From Fictibacillus aquaticus (GTDB lineage Bacteria > Bacillota > Bacilli > Bacillales > Fictibacillaceae): a DNA stretch of 64,000 nucleotides. Positions 17,372-27,981 of the stretch are shown piece by piece. The DNA is taken from contig NZ_NOII01000001.1 of the NCBI RefSeq assembly GCF_002245695.1, positions 186,001-250,000 of the forward strand, in the 5' to 3' direction. The number at the start of each line of letters is the position of its first letter. Within the stretch, counting starts at the first letter, position 1. The position numbers and the translations under genes are program-made. The notes beneath the pieces were generated by a model. The model did not search any database. It saw nothing but the letters and a program-made list of their open reading frames with translations, and was not told where the DNA came from.

Positions 17372-18511
17372 ATGGGATTGAAAATAGGCATAACCTGTTA
17401 TCCGACAGTGGGCGGTTCGGGGGTCGTCGCGACAGAACTCGGGAAGCTTCTGGCTGAACGGGGACATGAAATTCACTTTATTACCTCAAGCATGCCGTTC
17501 AGGCTCGGAAAGGTCTATCATAATGTGTTTTATCATGAAGTTGAAGTAAATCATTATTCAGTATTTAAATACCCGCCTTATGATCTCGCGCTGGCGAGTA
17601 AGATGGCAGAAGTTGCAAAACGGGAAAAGCTCGATCTGCTGCATGTACATTATGCGGTCCCTCACGCAGTATGCGCCTACCTGGCTAAGCAGATGCTCGG
17701 CGGAAGCATGAAGATCGTTACTACTCTTCACGGGACAGACATCACAGTACTTGGTTATGATCCTGGCTTAAGTGAGATGATCCGTTTTGGCATTGAAGCT
17801 TCTGATGCGGTCACTTCAGTCTCGCACAGCCTGAAGAAAGAAACGCTGAGTCTTTTAAAGGTGGAAAAGGACATCAAACCAATACACAATTTCGTGGACG
17901 AGAGGGAGTATTACAGAAGAGAGAATATTTCTCTGAAGCAGGCTTATGGCATCGAAGAACATGAAAAAGTGGTCGTTCATATTTCAAATTTCCGCGGCGT
18001 GAAAAGGATCAAAGACGTGATTCACACATTTGCAGGCATCGCTAGGAAGATGCCAGCGAAGCTGCTGCTGATCGGGAACGGGCCAGAACTGACTTCAGCG
18101 TGTGAATTGGTCAGAGAGCTGGACATCGCAGACCACGTTCTTTTTCTTGGCAAACAAGATAAGGTTGCCGACCTTTTCTCTATATCTGATCTGAAGCTTC
18201 TGCTTTCAGAAAAAGAAAGTTTTGGTCTTGTGCTCCTTGAAGCGATGGCCTGCGGAGTGCCGGTAATCGGCAGTAATATAGGCGGGATACCGGAAGTGAT
18301 CTCGGACGGCGAGACTGGGTATATCGTTCCTTTAGGAGATGTGGAGCAGGCAACAGAACTGGCTTCCGCTCTTCTAGAAGATAAAGAAAAACATGCGTCC
18401 TTTTCATTAAACGCCGTCAGGCATGTGCAGTCGCACTTTGCATCGGAGAAGATAGTAAGTGAATATGAAGCCCTTTACACCCGCGTTCTTGAAGAAGGAC
18501 AGTCAACATGA
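17372..18511 (+). CDS. bshA: Bacillithiol glycosyltransferase BshA
   Basis: GT4-family enzyme joining UDP-GlcNAc to L-malate, the first step of bacillithiol synthesis. The 379-residue protein has [16 protein letters not shown] near the N-terminus, [21 protein letters not shown], the GxGPE sugar-nucleotide strand in LLIGNGPE and the donor motif [18 protein letters not shown]. It follows bshB1 by nine bases with AAGGAG and overlaps cca by four bases. Confidence 0.96.
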   Translation: MGLKIGITCYPTVGGSGVVATELGKLLAERGHEIHFITSSMPFRLGKVYHNVFYHEVEVNHYSVFKYPPYDLALASKMAEVAKREKLDLLHVHYAVPHAVCAYLAKQMLGGSMKIVTTLHGTDITVLGYDPGLSEMIRFGIEASDAVTSVSHSLKKETLSLLKVEKDIKPIHNFVDEREYYRRENISLKQAYGIEEHEKVVVHISNFRGVKRIKDVIHTFAGIARKMPAKLLLIGNGPELTSACELVRELDIADHVLFLGKQDKVADLFSISDLKLLLSEKESFGLVLLEAMACGVPVIGSNIGGIPEVISDGETGYIVPLGDVEQATELASALLEDKEKHASFSLNAVRHVQSHFASEKIVSEYEALYTRVLEEGQST

Positions 18512-19710
18512 ATGACCAGTTTACAGCCGCAGCCGCCGTCCTGAAAAAATTGAATCAGCACGGCCACGAAGCGTTTTTTGTCGGAGGCTGTGTTCGAGAT
18601 CTTATCTTGAAAGTGCCTGTAAACGATATTGACATCGCGACAAGTGCAAAGCCTGAAGAAGTGATCGCTGTCTTTCCAAAAACCATTCCCGTAGGCATAG
18701 AACATGGAACGGTCATCGTCAGGGAAGCAGGAGTGTCGTATGAAGTGACGACGTTCCGTACAGAAGGGGAATATACTGACTTCAGGCGGCCTTCCTCTGT
18801 TTCCTTTACGGCCTCTTTGGAGCAGGATCTCGCGAGGCGGGACTTTACCTTTAACGCGATGGCGATGGATGAAGAAATGCGGCTGTATGATCCATTCGGC
18901 GGAAAACGTGCGCTTCAGAACAAGGTGATCGAAACGGTAGGCGATTCAAGGGAACGTTTTACGGAAGATCCGCTGCGTATCATGAGAGCATTCCGTTTTG
19001 CCGCGAAATTAGGGTTCATTTTGGAAGAACGGACGAAAAGTGCTGCTGGTGACCTGGCTTTTTTGCTAAAAAAGATTTCAGCGGAACGAAAAAGGGATGA
19101 ATGGCTTAAGCTTTTATCTTCGCCTTATGCTGTCCGTGCGTTAAAGATGATGGAGTCGCTCTCATGTCTGCAGCAGCTCCCAGGTTTGTCAAGTGCCTCA
19201 ACAGAACTGAGTGCTGCGGACTGGACAAATCTCCGTACAAACGCTGAAAGGATGGCTCTTTTAGCCCTTTTGCTGAAAAAAACAGAAATCCTGCATTTTT
19301 TAAGAGAATGGAAGCTTTCGTCGTCTGATATCAAAATGACGTCTGCCATTTTGTCAGCAGTGTCGGTGTGCAGACTCCCTCTAAGCTGGAATCTGTATAC
19401 TTCAGGAGTAGACACGGTGATCTCCGCATTGCGCGTCTGCGGCGCCGCTGCTGGCTTCTGCACATATGCAGAAGAAGAAAGAATGCAACAAGCTTATCAG
19501 CAGCTTCCGATTCATGCACGCAGTGAACTGCCGGTTAGCGGTCTGGAAGTTTCACGTTTTACTGGCGAAAAGCCCGGACCTTGGCTCGGCGAACTTCTCA
19601 TGATGCTGGAAAAAGCGGTTGTTACGGGCGAAATCACATGCAGCAAAGAAGATGTTATTCAATATATTAGGAGGTGGAAGGATGAAAGAAACCCTCCTTC
19701 ACATGCTTAA
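18508..19710 (+). CDS. cca: CCA tRNA nucleotidyltransferase
   Basis: Adds or repairs the 3' CCA end of tRNAs. The 400-residue class II enzyme has GGCVRDLIL, the catalytic DID pair in [39 protein letters not shown] with the RRDFT motif, and [18 protein letters not shown]. The C-terminal tail is less conserved, as usual. The ATG overlaps the bshA stop by four bases, and its end overlaps birA by 29 bases. Confidence 0.96.
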   Translation: MNDQFTAAAAVLKKLNQHGHEAFFVGGCVRDLILKVPVNDIDIATSAKPEEVIAVFPKTIPVGIEHGTVIVREAGVSYEVTTFRTEGEYTDFRRPSSVSFTASLEQDLARRDFTFNAMAMDEEMRLYDPFGGKRALQNKVIETVGDSRERFTEDPLRIMRAFRFAAKLGFILEERTKSAAGDLAFLLKKISAERKRDEWLKLLSSPYAVRALKMMESLSCLQQLPGLSSASTELSAADWTNLRTNAERMALLALLLKKTEILHFLREWKLSSSDIKMTSAILSAVSVCRLPLSWNLYTSGVDTVISALRVCGAAAGFCTYAEEERMQQAYQQLPIHARSELPVSGLEVSRFTGEKPGPWLGELLMMLEKAVVTGEITCSKEDVIQYIRRWKDERNPPSHA

Positions 19711-20659
19711 AGCAAAGGAAAACGGCTATGTTTCCGGACAGGAAATCTCAAATGTGCTGAATTGCTCGAGAACGGCCGTGTGGAAGCACGTAAGCGAGCT
19801 CAGATCAGCTGGCTACGAGATCGAAGCTGTACAGAAAAAGGGATACAGGCTTCTTCGGTCTCCCGACGCGGTTACACCTGAGGAGATTCTGTCGAGGCTG
19901 AAGTCGGAAAAACTGGGGAAAAAAGTGGTCTATCACACCTCATTAAAAAGCACTCAGGAAATGGCTCATCTGGAAGCTGCAAAAAATGCTGAAGAAGGTG
20001 TCCTTGTCGTTGCGGACGAGCAGACAGGAGGAAGAGGACGGCTCGGAAGAAGCTGGCATTCGCCTGCTGGCACTGGGATTTGGATGAGTCTTGTCTTAAA
20101 ACCCCGTATCGCCTTGCAAAAGGCACCGCAGCTTACTCTGCTTACGGCAGTCGGGGTCGTGCGCGCCATTGAGAAAGAGACAGGTCTCGCTGCTGACATC
20201 AAATGGCCGAACGACATTTTGCTGAACGGAAAAAAGATTGTCGGCATCCTCACAGAGCTTCAAGCTGAGGCTGATCAGATCCATTCTGTCATTATTGGGA
20301 TGGGGATGAATATTAATCAGAAAAAAGAACATTTTCCAGAAGATATAGCTGCCATCGCCACATCTTTATCAGCAGAGTCCGGAAAAGAATACAGCAGGGC
20401 TGGTCTTATCGCAGCGGTCATGCTCGAGCTGGAAGAGCTCTATAAAGTCTATTTAAAAGACGGTTTCGGTCTGATCAAGCTTTTATGGGAATCACGTGCT
20501 CAAAGTCTCGGAAAGAGGATCACTGCCAGAAACTTGAACGGCACCCTGACAGGATTTGCGAAGGGTATCACCGATGAAGGCGTGCTGCTTCTTGAAGATG
20601 ATGAAGGCATGGTGCACAGCATCTATTCAGCAGATATAGAAATTACTACTACCACATAA
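19682..20659 (+). CDS. birA: Biotin--protein ligase / biotin operon repressor
   Basis: Bifunctional 325-residue BirA. The N-terminal winged-helix domain (residues 1-60, VSGQEISNVLNCSRTAVWKHVSELR) binds bio operators. The central ligase domain has the GRGRLGRSWHSP biotinyl-AMP loop and IKWPNDILLNGKKIVGIL, and a small SH3-like C-terminal domain closes it. It attaches biotin to carboxylases. ATG 19682 has AGGAGGTGG just upstream and gives the same length as B. subtilis BirA. Last gene of the dapB run. Confidence 0.96.
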   Translation: MKETLLHMLKAKENGYVSGQEISNVLNCSRTAVWKHVSELRSAGYEIEAVQKKGYRLLRSPDAVTPEEILSRLKSEKLGKKVVYHTSLKSTQEMAHLEAAKNAEEGVLVVADEQTGGRGRLGRSWHSPAGTGIWMSLVLKPRIALQKAPQLTLLTAVGVVRAIEKETGLAADIKWPNDILLNGKKIVGILTELQAEADQIHSVIIGMGMNINQKKEHFPEDIAAIATSLSAESGKEYSRAGLIAAVMLELEELYKVYLKDGFGLIKLLWESRAQSLGKRITARNLNGTLTGFAKGITDEGVLLLEDDEGMVHSIYSADIEITTTT

Positions 20660-20675
20660 ACAGAACATGGTACAC

Positions 20676-20833
20676 TATACTTAAACAGGCGGTATCCGAC
20701 GGAACTGCACTGAGTACGATAGTTGATCAATTTTATAGTTGTCTGATCTGCCTAGATCCAAAAGGACCGGGACAGAGGGGGAAATTCAATAAACAGCGTT
20801 TGAACTTCTTCCTGTATGTGAAGAAGTTTTTTT
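20676..20833 (+). promoter_or_regulatory. Structured leader and attenuator upstream of panBCD (candidate pan-type RNA)
   Basis: Between birA and panB lies a 253-base gap. A TATACT -10-like hexamer (20676-20681) precedes a region rich in short pairings, for example GGCGG with CTGCC around 20688-20746, then an intrinsic terminator: AACTTCTTC (20803-20811) with GAAGAAGTT (20820-20828) and a T-run. The panB start follows 80 bases later. A conserved RNA called pan has been described upstream of pantothenate genes, including in Bacillus. I cannot confirm the consensus by eye, so the class is a suggestion. The terminator is clear. Confidence 0.55.
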
Positions 20834-20912
20834 ATTGCACATGCTCTCAGCAGCATTGTGCTGCCGATACTTCCCTAATCAAAAGCCTCTGCTCCTAATA
20901 AGAGGAGGAAAT

Positions 20913-21752
20913 ATGAAAACGGTAAAAAGTTTCGCCAAGATGAAACAGAACAAAGAAAAAATTGTGATGATGACTGCTTATGACTATCCATCAGCTGTGC
21001 TTTGCGAGGAGGCAGTCATAGATATGATTCTTGTCGGCGATTCGCTGGGAATGGTCGTGCTCGGATATGATACGACTATTCCGGTAACAGTGGAAGATAT
21101 GATTCATCATACGAAGGCAGTCAGAAGAGGGGCTGCTCGTACGTTCATCGTCACAGATATGCCATACATGTCCTATCACGGTTCGCTTGACAGGACGCTT
21201 GAGAACGCTCGCAGGATCATGCAGGAATCCGGTGCATCAGCGGTCAAGCTCGAAGGCGGCAGCTCTGTCGCCGATACGGTATTTCGTTTGACAAAAGCAG
21301 GTGTTCCTGTTTGCGGCCATCTTGGCCTCACCCCGCAATCAGTCGGAGTGGAAGGCGGATATAAAGTCCACGGAAAATTAAAAGGCGAAGCGGAAGAGCT
21401 TCTGGCAGATGCAATCGCCTTGCAGGAAGCGGGTGCGTTTGCTATTGTGCTTGAATGTGTGCCAAGGCAGCTCGCCCAGATCGCTTCAGAAACGCTGTCT
21501 ATTCCGGTGATCGGAATCGGAGCGGGTGCCGAAGCTGACGGGCAGGTGCTCGTGTTTCATGATACGGTAGGCTACGGGAACCACCACGTTCCAAAGTTTG
21601 TAAAAACATATGGAAATGCTTCAGCCGTCATTTCAGAAGCGTTAAAATCTTATCGTGATGAAGTGAAAAACGGGCAGTTCCCAGGAATTGAACAGTCGTT
21701 TACGATGAACGAAGAAGAAATCCCGTCTCTTTATGGAGGAAAACAGCAATGA
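20913..21752 (+). CDS. panB: 3-methyl-2-oxobutanoate hydroxymethyltransferase
   Basis: Adds a hydroxymethyl group from methylene-tetrahydrofolate to ketoisovalerate, the first committed step to pantothenate. The 279-residue barrel has [32 protein letters not shown] with metal-binding acids, [15 protein letters not shown] and [21 protein letters not shown] 20913 has AGGAGG upstream; earlier in-frame starts lie in the leader. It overlaps panC by four bases. Confidence 0.97.
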   Translation: MKTVKSFAKMKQNKEKIVMMTAYDYPSAVLCEEAVIDMILVGDSLGMVVLGYDTTIPVTVEDMIHHTKAVRRGAARTFIVTDMPYMSYHGSLDRTLENARRIMQESGASAVKLEGGSSVADTVFRLTKAGVPVCGHLGLTPQSVGVEGGYKVHGKLKGEAEELLADAIALQEAGAFAIVLECVPRQLAQIASETLSIPVIGIGAGAEADGQVLVFHDTVGYGNHHVPKFVKTYGNASAVISEALKSYRDEVKNGQFPGIEQSFTMNEEEIPSLYGGKQQ

Positions 21753-22627
21753 TCACCATTTATGAGCAGCATGAGTTGAAGAAATGGGTGTTACAGCAAA
21801 AAGGGGACAAAAGATCGATAGGTTTTGTTCCGACGATGGGGTATCTGCATGAAGGGCATCTTTCTCTGATTAAAAAGGCGAAAGAGGAAAATGATGCCGT
21901 CATCGTCAGTATCTTCGTCAATCCGCTTCAGTTTGGACCGAACGAGGATTTTGACCGTTACCCGCGCGATATAGAGCGCGACAGCAGGCTGGCACAGGAA
22001 GCCGGTGCGGATCTGCTGTTCCATCCTTCTGTGGAAGTGATGTATCCTTTTGAGCCTGCAGTGACAGTGAAGGTAAACAGAAGGGCCGATGTTTTATGCG
22101 GAAGCTCGAGAATAGGACATTTTGACGGTGTGGCAACGGTCGTAGCAAAGCTTTTTCACCTGACAGAGCCATCCCGCGCATACTTTGGTTTAAAAGACGC
22201 ACAGCAGGTAGCAGTAATTGAGGCGATGACCGGCGACCTGAACTTTCCGGTGGAAATCGTGCCATGCGACACGGTGCGCGAACAGGACGGACTGGCCAAA
22301 AGTTCAAGGAACGTATTTTTAACCGATGAAGAACGGGAAGAAGCAAAGGTAATTTATGCATCGCTTACAGAAGTGAAAGATTTGCTTCTCAGTGGCGTTA
22401 ACCCTCTGTCAGCAAAGGAAAAGTTAGAGGAATTGCTCAAAAAAAAGCTGACAGGTACCGTGGATTATGCAGAAATCCTGTCTTATCCTGAATTAAAGGA
22501 ACCGAGCTCAGACAGTACACGTTTGATCGCCGCTGCCGCTGTTAAATACAGCAAGGCGCGCTTGATCGATAATGTATTAATCGAATTGACACCAGATGGA
22601 AAGAAAGAAGTGGAAAATCATGTTTAG
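21749..22627 (+). CDS. panC: Pantothenate synthetase
   Basis: ATP-dependent ligase joining pantoate and beta-alanine. The 292-residue protein has [15 protein letters not shown] with the HIGH-like ATP motif near residue 30, [33 protein letters not shown] and [12 protein letters not shown], then the KSSRN loop (KMSKS equivalent). Length is normal. It is coupled to panB by a four-base overlap, and panD starts eight bases before its stop. Confidence 0.97.
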   Translation: MITIYEQHELKKWVLQQKGDKRSIGFVPTMGYLHEGHLSLIKKAKEENDAVIVSIFVNPLQFGPNEDFDRYPRDIERDSRLAQEAGADLLFHPSVEVMYPFEPAVTVKVNRRADVLCGSSRIGHFDGVATVVAKLFHLTEPSRAYFGLKDAQQVAVIEAMTGDLNFPVEIVPCDTVREQDGLAKSSRNVFLTDEEREEAKVIYASLTEVKDLLLSGVNPLSAKEKLEELLKKKLTGTVDYAEILSYPELKEPSSDSTRLIAAAAVKYSKARLIDNVLIELTPDGKKEVENHV

Positions 22628-23003
22628 AACGTTGATGAAAGGCAAAATTCACCGTGCACGAGTGACAGAAGCAAACCTTAATTATGTAGGCAGCATCACG
22701 ATTGATGAGGACATACTCGATGCGGTTGATATGATGGCCAATGAAAAAGTACAGATTGTGAATAATAATAACGGAGCACGTTTTGAGACTTATATCATCC
22801 CTGGTGAAAGAGGGAGCGGCGTCTTCTGTTTGAATGGTGCAGCTGCAAGGCTCGTTCAAGAAGGCGATGTGATCATCGTCATCACATACGCCATGTATAC
22901 AGAAGAAGAAGCAAGGCGTCATCAGCCAAAAGTTGCTGTGATGGACGAAGACAACAAAATTGTGCAAATGCTTGGGAATGAGCCGGCTTCGACCATCATC
23001 TGA
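22620..23003 (+). CDS. panD: Aspartate 1-decarboxylase (pyruvoyl type)
   Basis: Makes beta-alanine from aspartate for pantothenate. The 127-residue proenzyme has the self-cleavage site Gly-Ser in NYVGSITID at residues 24-25, which produces the pyruvoyl group, plus [17 protein letters not shown] and NGAAARL. ATG 22620 gives the family N-terminus [13 protein letters not shown] and overlaps the panC stop. Last gene of panBCD. Confidence 0.97.
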   Translation: MFRTLMKGKIHRARVTEANLNYVGSITIDEDILDAVDMMANEKVQIVNNNNGARFETYIIPGERGSGVFCLNGAAARLVQEGDVIIVITYAMYTEEEARRHQPKVAVMDEDNKIVQMLGNEPASTII

Positions 23004-23043
23004 TGATGGCCGGCCCCCTTTCTTAAAAACGGGGTGAGTGGAT

Positions 23044-25866
23044 ATGAAACATAAATACGTCGTAGTAGACTTAGAGACAACAGGCAACTCACCAGCAAGA
23101 GGGGATCGGATTATCCAGGTGGGAGCGGTATGTATAGAGAACGGCGAGATCGTAAGCCGTTTTTCTTCGTTCGTTCAGCCAGGGATAGCCATCCCCCCTT
23201 TTATTGAACAGCTGACAGGCATAACGGACGATATGGTAGAAGACGCACCTTTTTTTGAAGAAATCGCTCCTTCTCTTCTGCAAATGCTTGACGGCGCCTA
23301 TTTTGTAGCACATAACGTCAGTTTTGATTACTCCTTTTTGCAGGGAGAGCTGGAAAATGCGGGTTATATGCCGCTTTCGATGCCGCTGCTGGATACAGTT
23401 GAACTTTCTAGAATCCTCCTGCACGATGCAGATGGATACCAGTTAAACCAGCTGGCTGACCACCTTGGCATCTCTCACACCAACCCGCATCAGGCTGATA
23501 GTGATGCCGAGGTGACAGCGGAGCTGCTGCAGCATCTTCTGAGCAAACTCGGCCAGCTCCCTCTCGTAGCTCTGCAAAGGCTGCAGCCAGTCTTAAGAAA
23601 GCTGCAGAGCAGCACAGAACAGATTGTGAGTGAACTGATCGCCGAAAAATCAAATATTATTAGTGATGATTCAGGATACGATTTTTATCGCCAGCTCGTG
23701 CTTAAAAAAGTACATCGGGATCTTAACAATGATGAAGAGCGCGATACTGGAGAATTGTCCGCATTGTCACTGCGCGAAAAGCTGAAGCAGCATATGAGTC
23801 AGTTTGAGGTCAGGGAAAGCCAGAAGAAGATGATGGAGACTGTAGAGGAAGCGCTGGAAAACCATCAGCATGCGATGATTGAGGCCGGAACAGGCGTCGG
23901 CAAATCACTCGGTTACCTGATTCCAGGAGTACTGCACAGCATAAGGACTGGCAGACCTTTCGTCGTGAGCACGCATACGGTCCAGCTACAGCAGCAGATT
24001 CTTGACCGGGATGTTCCCATACTGCAAAAAATCATGCCTTTTCCATTTCATGCTGCGGTATTGAAAGGGCGCAGTCATTATTTATGTTTGAGGAAATTCG
24101 AACATTCACTGCAAGATGATTTAGATGATAATTATGATACTAACCTTACGAAGGCACAGATACTTGTCTGGCTGACAGAAACTGAGCATGGTGATGTGGA
24201 AGAACTGAACTTATCATCAGGCGGCCGCCTGTTCTGGCAGCAAGTGAGAAGTGATGCCAATTCCTGCCTAGGTCACCGCTGTCCATGGTTTTCGCGATGC
24301 TTTTACCACCGCAAGAGGAGACAGGCTCAATCAGCTGACCTTGTTATCACGAACCACGCAATGCTGTTTACCGACCTTAAAGCCGATTCGCAGCTGCTCC
24401 CGGCATATAAGGAAGCCGTCGTTGACGAAGCCCATCATCTTGAAGAAGTGGTCAGTGACCATTTTGGGACTCAGACGGACTATTTTGCATTTCACCGTTT
24501 GCTTGAAAGACTTGGTACGACCGACAGCAGCCAAGCGGCAGCACGTCTGTCTCAGCTTGCTGATCTGCTGGAAATTCCGCGAAGTTCTGATGTTTTCTCA
24601 GACTGGAACGAAAAGATGGCAGATTTAAAGCAAGAGCTTGACGACATGTTCAGGCTATTAAAACTGTATGTTCTTAACGGGGCAAAAGCATCAGCACCTG
24701 ATACTGGAAAAGTATTTATTAGGTACAGCAGGGAAGAAACGGAAAGCCGGAACTTTGCCCCGGTCTTGGAAATGTTCGACCGCTGCAGCAGCATGATCCG
24801 TGATTTACTGAAACGGCTGCAGAAAATCAGCAAAGCAGTGGCAGACAAAGATGATCACCTCAACTTTCAGCAGAAAGGGTTCATGGCAGACCTTGCCGGC
24901 CTCCGTTCGGACTTAGAAGAAGAGATGAGCAGTCTTTCGCATCTGCTGTATAGTCCATTACACGATGAAGTTTACTGGATGGAAGCGGATATAAGGGGTG
25001 CGCGACATGCGGTTTGGCTGTATGCCAAGCCCGTAGAGATTGATGATATTCTTGCAGATGAGTTTTTTGCCAAGAAAAAAAGCGTCATATTAACATCAGC
25101 TACGATCTCTGTCAGGAACTCATTCCGTTATATGATCGACAGGCTGGGTCTTGCTGATTTCGGACCGGTCACTTCCCAGCTGCCATCGCCTTTCCGTTAT
25201 GACAGACAGGTGCGGTTAATGATTCCATCGGACTTGCCGCTGATAAGCGAGTGCGATGCGAAAACGTTCACTTCGATGATAAGCCGGTCTCTCTTTGAAA
25301 TAGCGAAGGTAACGAAAGGGCGGATGCTCGTATTGTTTACGAGCTATGAGATGCTCAAAGAGACGCACACTGCTTTTAAGCAGCTGATGGATGAAGACGA
25401 ATTCATGCTGATCGCCCAAGGCATCGACAGCGGGAGCAGGGCGAGGCTGACGAAGAACTTTAAGAAATTCGACCACGCGATATTGTTTGGAACATCAAGC
25501 TTCTGGGAAGGCATTGACATTCCCGGTGATTCTCTTACATGTCTATGCATTGTCAGGCTTCCGTTCTCCCCGCCTGATAATCCAGTGACAAATGCGAGAA
25601 GCGAAAAAATCCGTGCAGCTGGCGGAAATCCTTTTTATGATCTGTCGCTGCCCCAGGCCATCATCCGCTTCAAGCAAGGCTTCGGAAGGCTTGTCCGAAG
25701 CCAGTCAGATTATGGTGCCGTTTTTGTTTTTGACAGGCGCATTACCGAAACAAGATATGGCAGGTCGTTCCTTTCATCCCTTCCAAAGCTTCCGGTGGAT
25801 GTCAGGCCGTTAGGCGAACTGACAGAAGAGCTGGATCGCTGGCTTATGCAGAAGGAAGAAGAATAA
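23044..25866 (+). CDS. dinG: DinG-family exonuclease/helicase
   Basis: A 940-residue protein with an N-terminal DEDDh 3'-5' exonuclease domain (VVDLETTGNSPARGDRIIQVG, HNVSFDYSFL, HQADSDAEVTAELL) and an XPD/DinG-like superfamily 2 helicase with Walker A EAGTGVGKSLGYL, DEAHH, and C-terminal GTSSFWEGIDIPG and QGFGRLVRSQSD. Only a few cysteines are apparent in the cluster region (residues 400-425), so an iron-sulfur cluster is uncertain. I chose ATG 23044, which is better spaced from GGGGTGAG than GTG 23038. It probably acts in nucleic acid repair. Confidence 0.93.
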   Translation: MKHKYVVVDLETTGNSPARGDRIIQVGAVCIENGEIVSRFSSFVQPGIAIPPFIEQLTGITDDMVEDAPFFEEIAPSLLQMLDGAYFVAHNVSFDYSFLQGELENAGYMPLSMPLLDTVELSRILLHDADGYQLNQLADHLGISHTNPHQADSDAEVTAELLQHLLSKLGQLPLVALQRLQPVLRKLQSSTEQIVSELIAEKSNIISDDSGYDFYRQLVLKKVHRDLNNDEERDTGELSALSLREKLKQHMSQFEVRESQKKMMETVEEALENHQHAMIEAGTGVGKSLGYLIPGVLHSIRTGRPFVVSTHTVQLQQQILDRDVPILQKIMPFPFHAAVLKGRSHYLCLRKFEHSLQDDLDDNYDTNLTKAQILVWLTETEHGDVEELNLSSGGRLFWQQVRSDANSCLGHRCPWFSRCFYHRKRRQAQSADLVITNHAMLFTDLKADSQLLPAYKEAVVDEAHHLEEVVSDHFGTQTDYFAFHRLLERLGTTDSSQAAARLSQLADLLEIPRSSDVFSDWNEKMADLKQELDDMFRLLKLYVLNGAKASAPDTGKVFIRYSREETESRNFAPVLEMFDRCSSMIRDLLKRLQKISKAVADKDDHLNFQQKGFMADLAGLRSDLEEEMSSLSHLLYSPLHDEVYWMEADIRGARHAVWLYAKPVEIDDILADEFFAKKKSVILTSATISVRNSFRYMIDRLGLADFGPVTSQLPSPFRYDRQVRLMIPSDLPLISECDAKTFTSMISRSLFEIAKVTKGRMLVLFTSYEMLKETHTAFKQLMDEDEFMLIAQGIDSGSRARLTKNFKKFDHAILFGTSSFWEGIDIPGDSLTCLCIVRLPFSPPDNPVTNARSEKIRAAGGNPFYDLSLPQAIIRFKQGFGRLVRSQSDYGAVFVFDRRITETRYGRSFLSSLPKLPVDVRPLGELTEELDRWLMQKEEE

Positions 25867-25900
25867 GAGGAGCCGGAATTGTTTCCGCTCCTCGTTTTTC
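25867..25900 (+). terminator. dinG terminator
   Basis: GAGGAG (25867-25872) pairs with CTCCTC (25888-25893), extended by CGGAA and TTCCG past a bulged C, then a T-run. Confidence 0.9.
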
Positions 25901-25990
25901 ATTAACCCGCGGACTGGCTCAGTAACAATCTGACCTGTTTAACATACTTTATAATTCTGTGCTATCAAAAATACCCTCAGGAAGTACCTT

Positions 25991-26018
25991 TTGACGGCGT
26001 TTTTTGTTATAGTATTAC
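25991..26018 (+). promoter_or_regulatory. Probable promoter of ypmA-ypmB
   Basis: TTGACG (25991-25996), a 16-bp spacer and TATTAC (26013-26018), 56 bases before the ypmA ATG and after the dinG terminator. Confidence 0.6.
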
Positions 26019-26073
26019 ATTAGAGAGCCAGTTTACCGTGTAAACGGATATTAGCAATTTTGAGGAGGTTTTT

Positions 26074-26244
26074 ATGGAAAGTAAAATCGAAGTGCTGTCT
26101 GCTGTCAAAGTCAGCAAATCAAATGACCTTTATAAAATTGTATCCGAGCTGAACAAGACATTGAAGCATAAAGACCTTATGTTCGGGCTTGCGCTTGATG
26201 ATAAAAATAAGGAAGAAATGATTTTTACGATTTATCGTACATAA
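26074..26244 (+). CDS. ypmA: Small conserved protein YpmA (DUF4264)
   Basis: A 56-residue protein starting MESKIEVLSAVKVSKSNDL and ending EEMIFTIYRT. Start and length match YpmA, conserved between dinG and ypmB in Bacillus. A very strong GAGGAGG precedes the ATG. No catalytic motif or membrane segment is seen and its function is unknown. ypmB starts 11 bases after its stop. Confidence 0.85.
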   Translation: MESKIEVLSAVKVSKSNDLYKIVSELNKTLKHKDLMFGLALDDKNKEEMIFTIYRT

Positions 26245-26255
26245 CGGAGGCAATA

Positions 26256-26735
26256 ATGAAAAAATGGTGGCTGATCGGGGCCGCTGCCGCAGCAGCTGTC
26301 TTGTGGCAGGCCGGATCCCTCTATTCGAACGTACAATCAGGACAGCGGGAAATCAGCAATGATGCTCAAGCAATCGCGAAAAGCGGACACAATCTTGCAC
26401 AAATCACAAAAACCGAGCATTTTTATAAAAATGAAGCATTCGAAGTGGTGCACGGTGTCGGCAAGGACGGCCAAAAGATGATTGTCTGGGTCGATGGCAA
26501 AGGCCATACGACCGCAAAATCTGCCAGCAGCGGACTTACTGAGAAAGAGATGATCGCTTCAATCCGTGAGCAGTACGGCCAAGTCGATATTATTGATGCA
26601 AGAATCGGGATGGAAGATGGCCAGCCGCTTTGGGAGGTCGTTTATAAAGACGAATCAGGGCGGTACACGTTCTATTACGGATATTTTGAAAATGGAAAAC
26701 GGTATGTTAAATACAGCATCCAGGACAAAACATAA
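26256..26735 (+). CDS. ypmB: Membrane-anchored PepSY/DUF5590 protein YpmB
   Basis: A 159-residue protein with an N-terminal transmembrane anchor (WWLIGAAAAAAVLWQAGSLY) and an extracytoplasmic domain in the YpmB family (FEVVHGVGKDGQKMIVWVDG, WEVVYKDESGRYTFYYGYF). The PepSY-like fold suggests a cell-wall-side regulator; the function is not established. CGGAGG precedes the ATG. Co-transcribed with ypmA and probably aspB, which begins 22 bases on. Confidence 0.85.
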   Translation: MKKWWLIGAAAAAAVLWQAGSLYSNVQSGQREISNDAQAIAKSGHNLAQITKTEHFYKNEAFEVVHGVGKDGQKMIVWVDGKGHTTAKSASSGLTEKEMIASIREQYGQVDIIDARIGMEDGQPLWEVVYKDESGRYTFYYGYFENGKRYVKYSIQDKT

Positions 26736-26757
26736 AAAGAACAGGAGCGGATAGATT

Positions 26758-27945
26758 ATGAAACTGTCAAAACGCGCGGAATCACTTTCTCCTTCAAGCA
26801 CGCTTGCTATTACAGCAAAAGCAGCAGCGTTAAAAGCAGAAGGCCATGATGTGATCGGACTTGGTGCGGGTGAGCCAGACTTTAACACTCCTTCACACAT
26901 CATTGAAGCAGCTTATGAAGCAATGAAAGCCGGACACACGAAATACACTGCGTCCGGCGGATTGCTGCAGCTTAAGAAAAATATTTGTGAAAAACTTGCG
27001 AAAGATCAGGGACTTAGCTACGATCCATCTGAGATCATCGTCAGCACGGGAGCAAAGCACTCACTTTATTCCCTCTTTCAGGCTGTGATCGACGAAGGCG
27101 ATGAAGTTATCATCCCGATTCCGTACTGGGTGAGCTATCCAGAACAAGTGAAGCTTGCTGGCGGTGTTCCAGTTTACATCGAGGGCAAAGAAGAAAATGA
27201 TTTTAAATTTACAGCAGATCAGCTGAAAGGCGCTTTGACAAGCAAAACAAAAGCGATCATCATCAATTCTCCTTCCAATCCGACTGGGTCATTGTATTCG
27301 CGTGATGAACTGGCCGAAATCGGGAAAGTATGCCTTGAGCATAACATCCTGATCGTCTCTGATGAAATTTATGAAAAACTTGTATACGGCGGTGCGGAGC
27401 ATGTCTCTATCGCTCAGATCTCAGAAGAACTGAAAAAGCAGACGGTCATCGTGAACGGTTTGTCTAAATCACATGCGATGACTGGCTGGAGGATTGGATT
27501 TGCAGCAGGCGACAAAAAAATTATCAAGGCGATGACCAACCTGGACAGTCATAGCACATCCAATCCGACGACGATCTCTCAGTATGCTGCTATCGCAGCA
27601 TATGATGGACCAGAAGACGACGTCGAGATGATGAGATCTGCCTTCGAGGAGCGTTTGGACAAGGTTTACGACAAGCTTGTCTCGATACCTGGCTTATCAT
27701 GCGTAAAGCCAAAGGGAGCGTTCTATCTATTCCCGAACGCGAAAGATGCGGCAGAAATGACGGGTTTTCATAGTGTGGATGACTGGGTTGCAGCACTCCT
27801 GGAAGAAGAAAAAGTTGCGCTCGTGCCAGGGTCTGGCTTTGGATCTCCAGATAATGTCCGCCTTTCTTACGCGACTTCGCTTGATTCGATATTAGAGGCG
27901 CTCGGGAGAATCGAAAGGTTTATCGCCCGCCGAACAGTAAAATAA
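26758..27945 (+). CDS. aspB: Aspartate aminotransferase
   Basis: A 395-residue class I PLP aminotransferase interconverting aspartate and oxaloacetate. Motifs: GLGAGEPDFNTP, INSPSNPTGSLYSRDEL, VSDEIYEKLVYGG and the PLP lysine in NGLSKSHAMTGWRIGFAAG near residue 237. It sits in the conserved ypmB-aspB-asnS order, supplying aspartate for asparagine and asparaginyl-tRNA. ATG 26758 follows AGGAG. Confidence 0.95.
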   Translation: MKLSKRAESLSPSSTLAITAKAAALKAEGHDVIGLGAGEPDFNTPSHIIEAAYEAMKAGHTKYTASGGLLQLKKNICEKLAKDQGLSYDPSEIIVSTGAKHSLYSLFQAVIDEGDEVIIPIPYWVSYPEQVKLAGGVPVYIEGKEENDFKFTADQLKGALTSKTKAIIINSPSNPTGSLYSRDELAEIGKVCLEHNILIVSDEIYEKLVYGGAEHVSIAQISEELKKQTVIVNGLSKSHAMTGWRIGFAAGDKKIIKAMTNLDSHSTSNPTTISQYAAIAAYDGPEDDVEMMRSAFEERLDKVYDKLVSIPGLSCVKPKGAFYLFPNAKDAAEMTGFHSVDDWVAALLEEEKVALVPGSGFGSPDNVRLSYATSLDSILEALGRIERFIARRTVK

Positions 27946-27981
27946 AAGAACGATCTTACAAAAACGTGGAGGTAGCAAATA

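Noticed and set aside
20660-20912. A T-box riboswitch upstream of panB
   Set aside because: No recognisable T-box core such as the GGTGGTACCGCG-type bulge; the pan-type leader reading fits the gene better.
27946-27981. T-box for asnS
   Set aside because: The aspB-asnS gap is only 36 bases, too short for a T-box.
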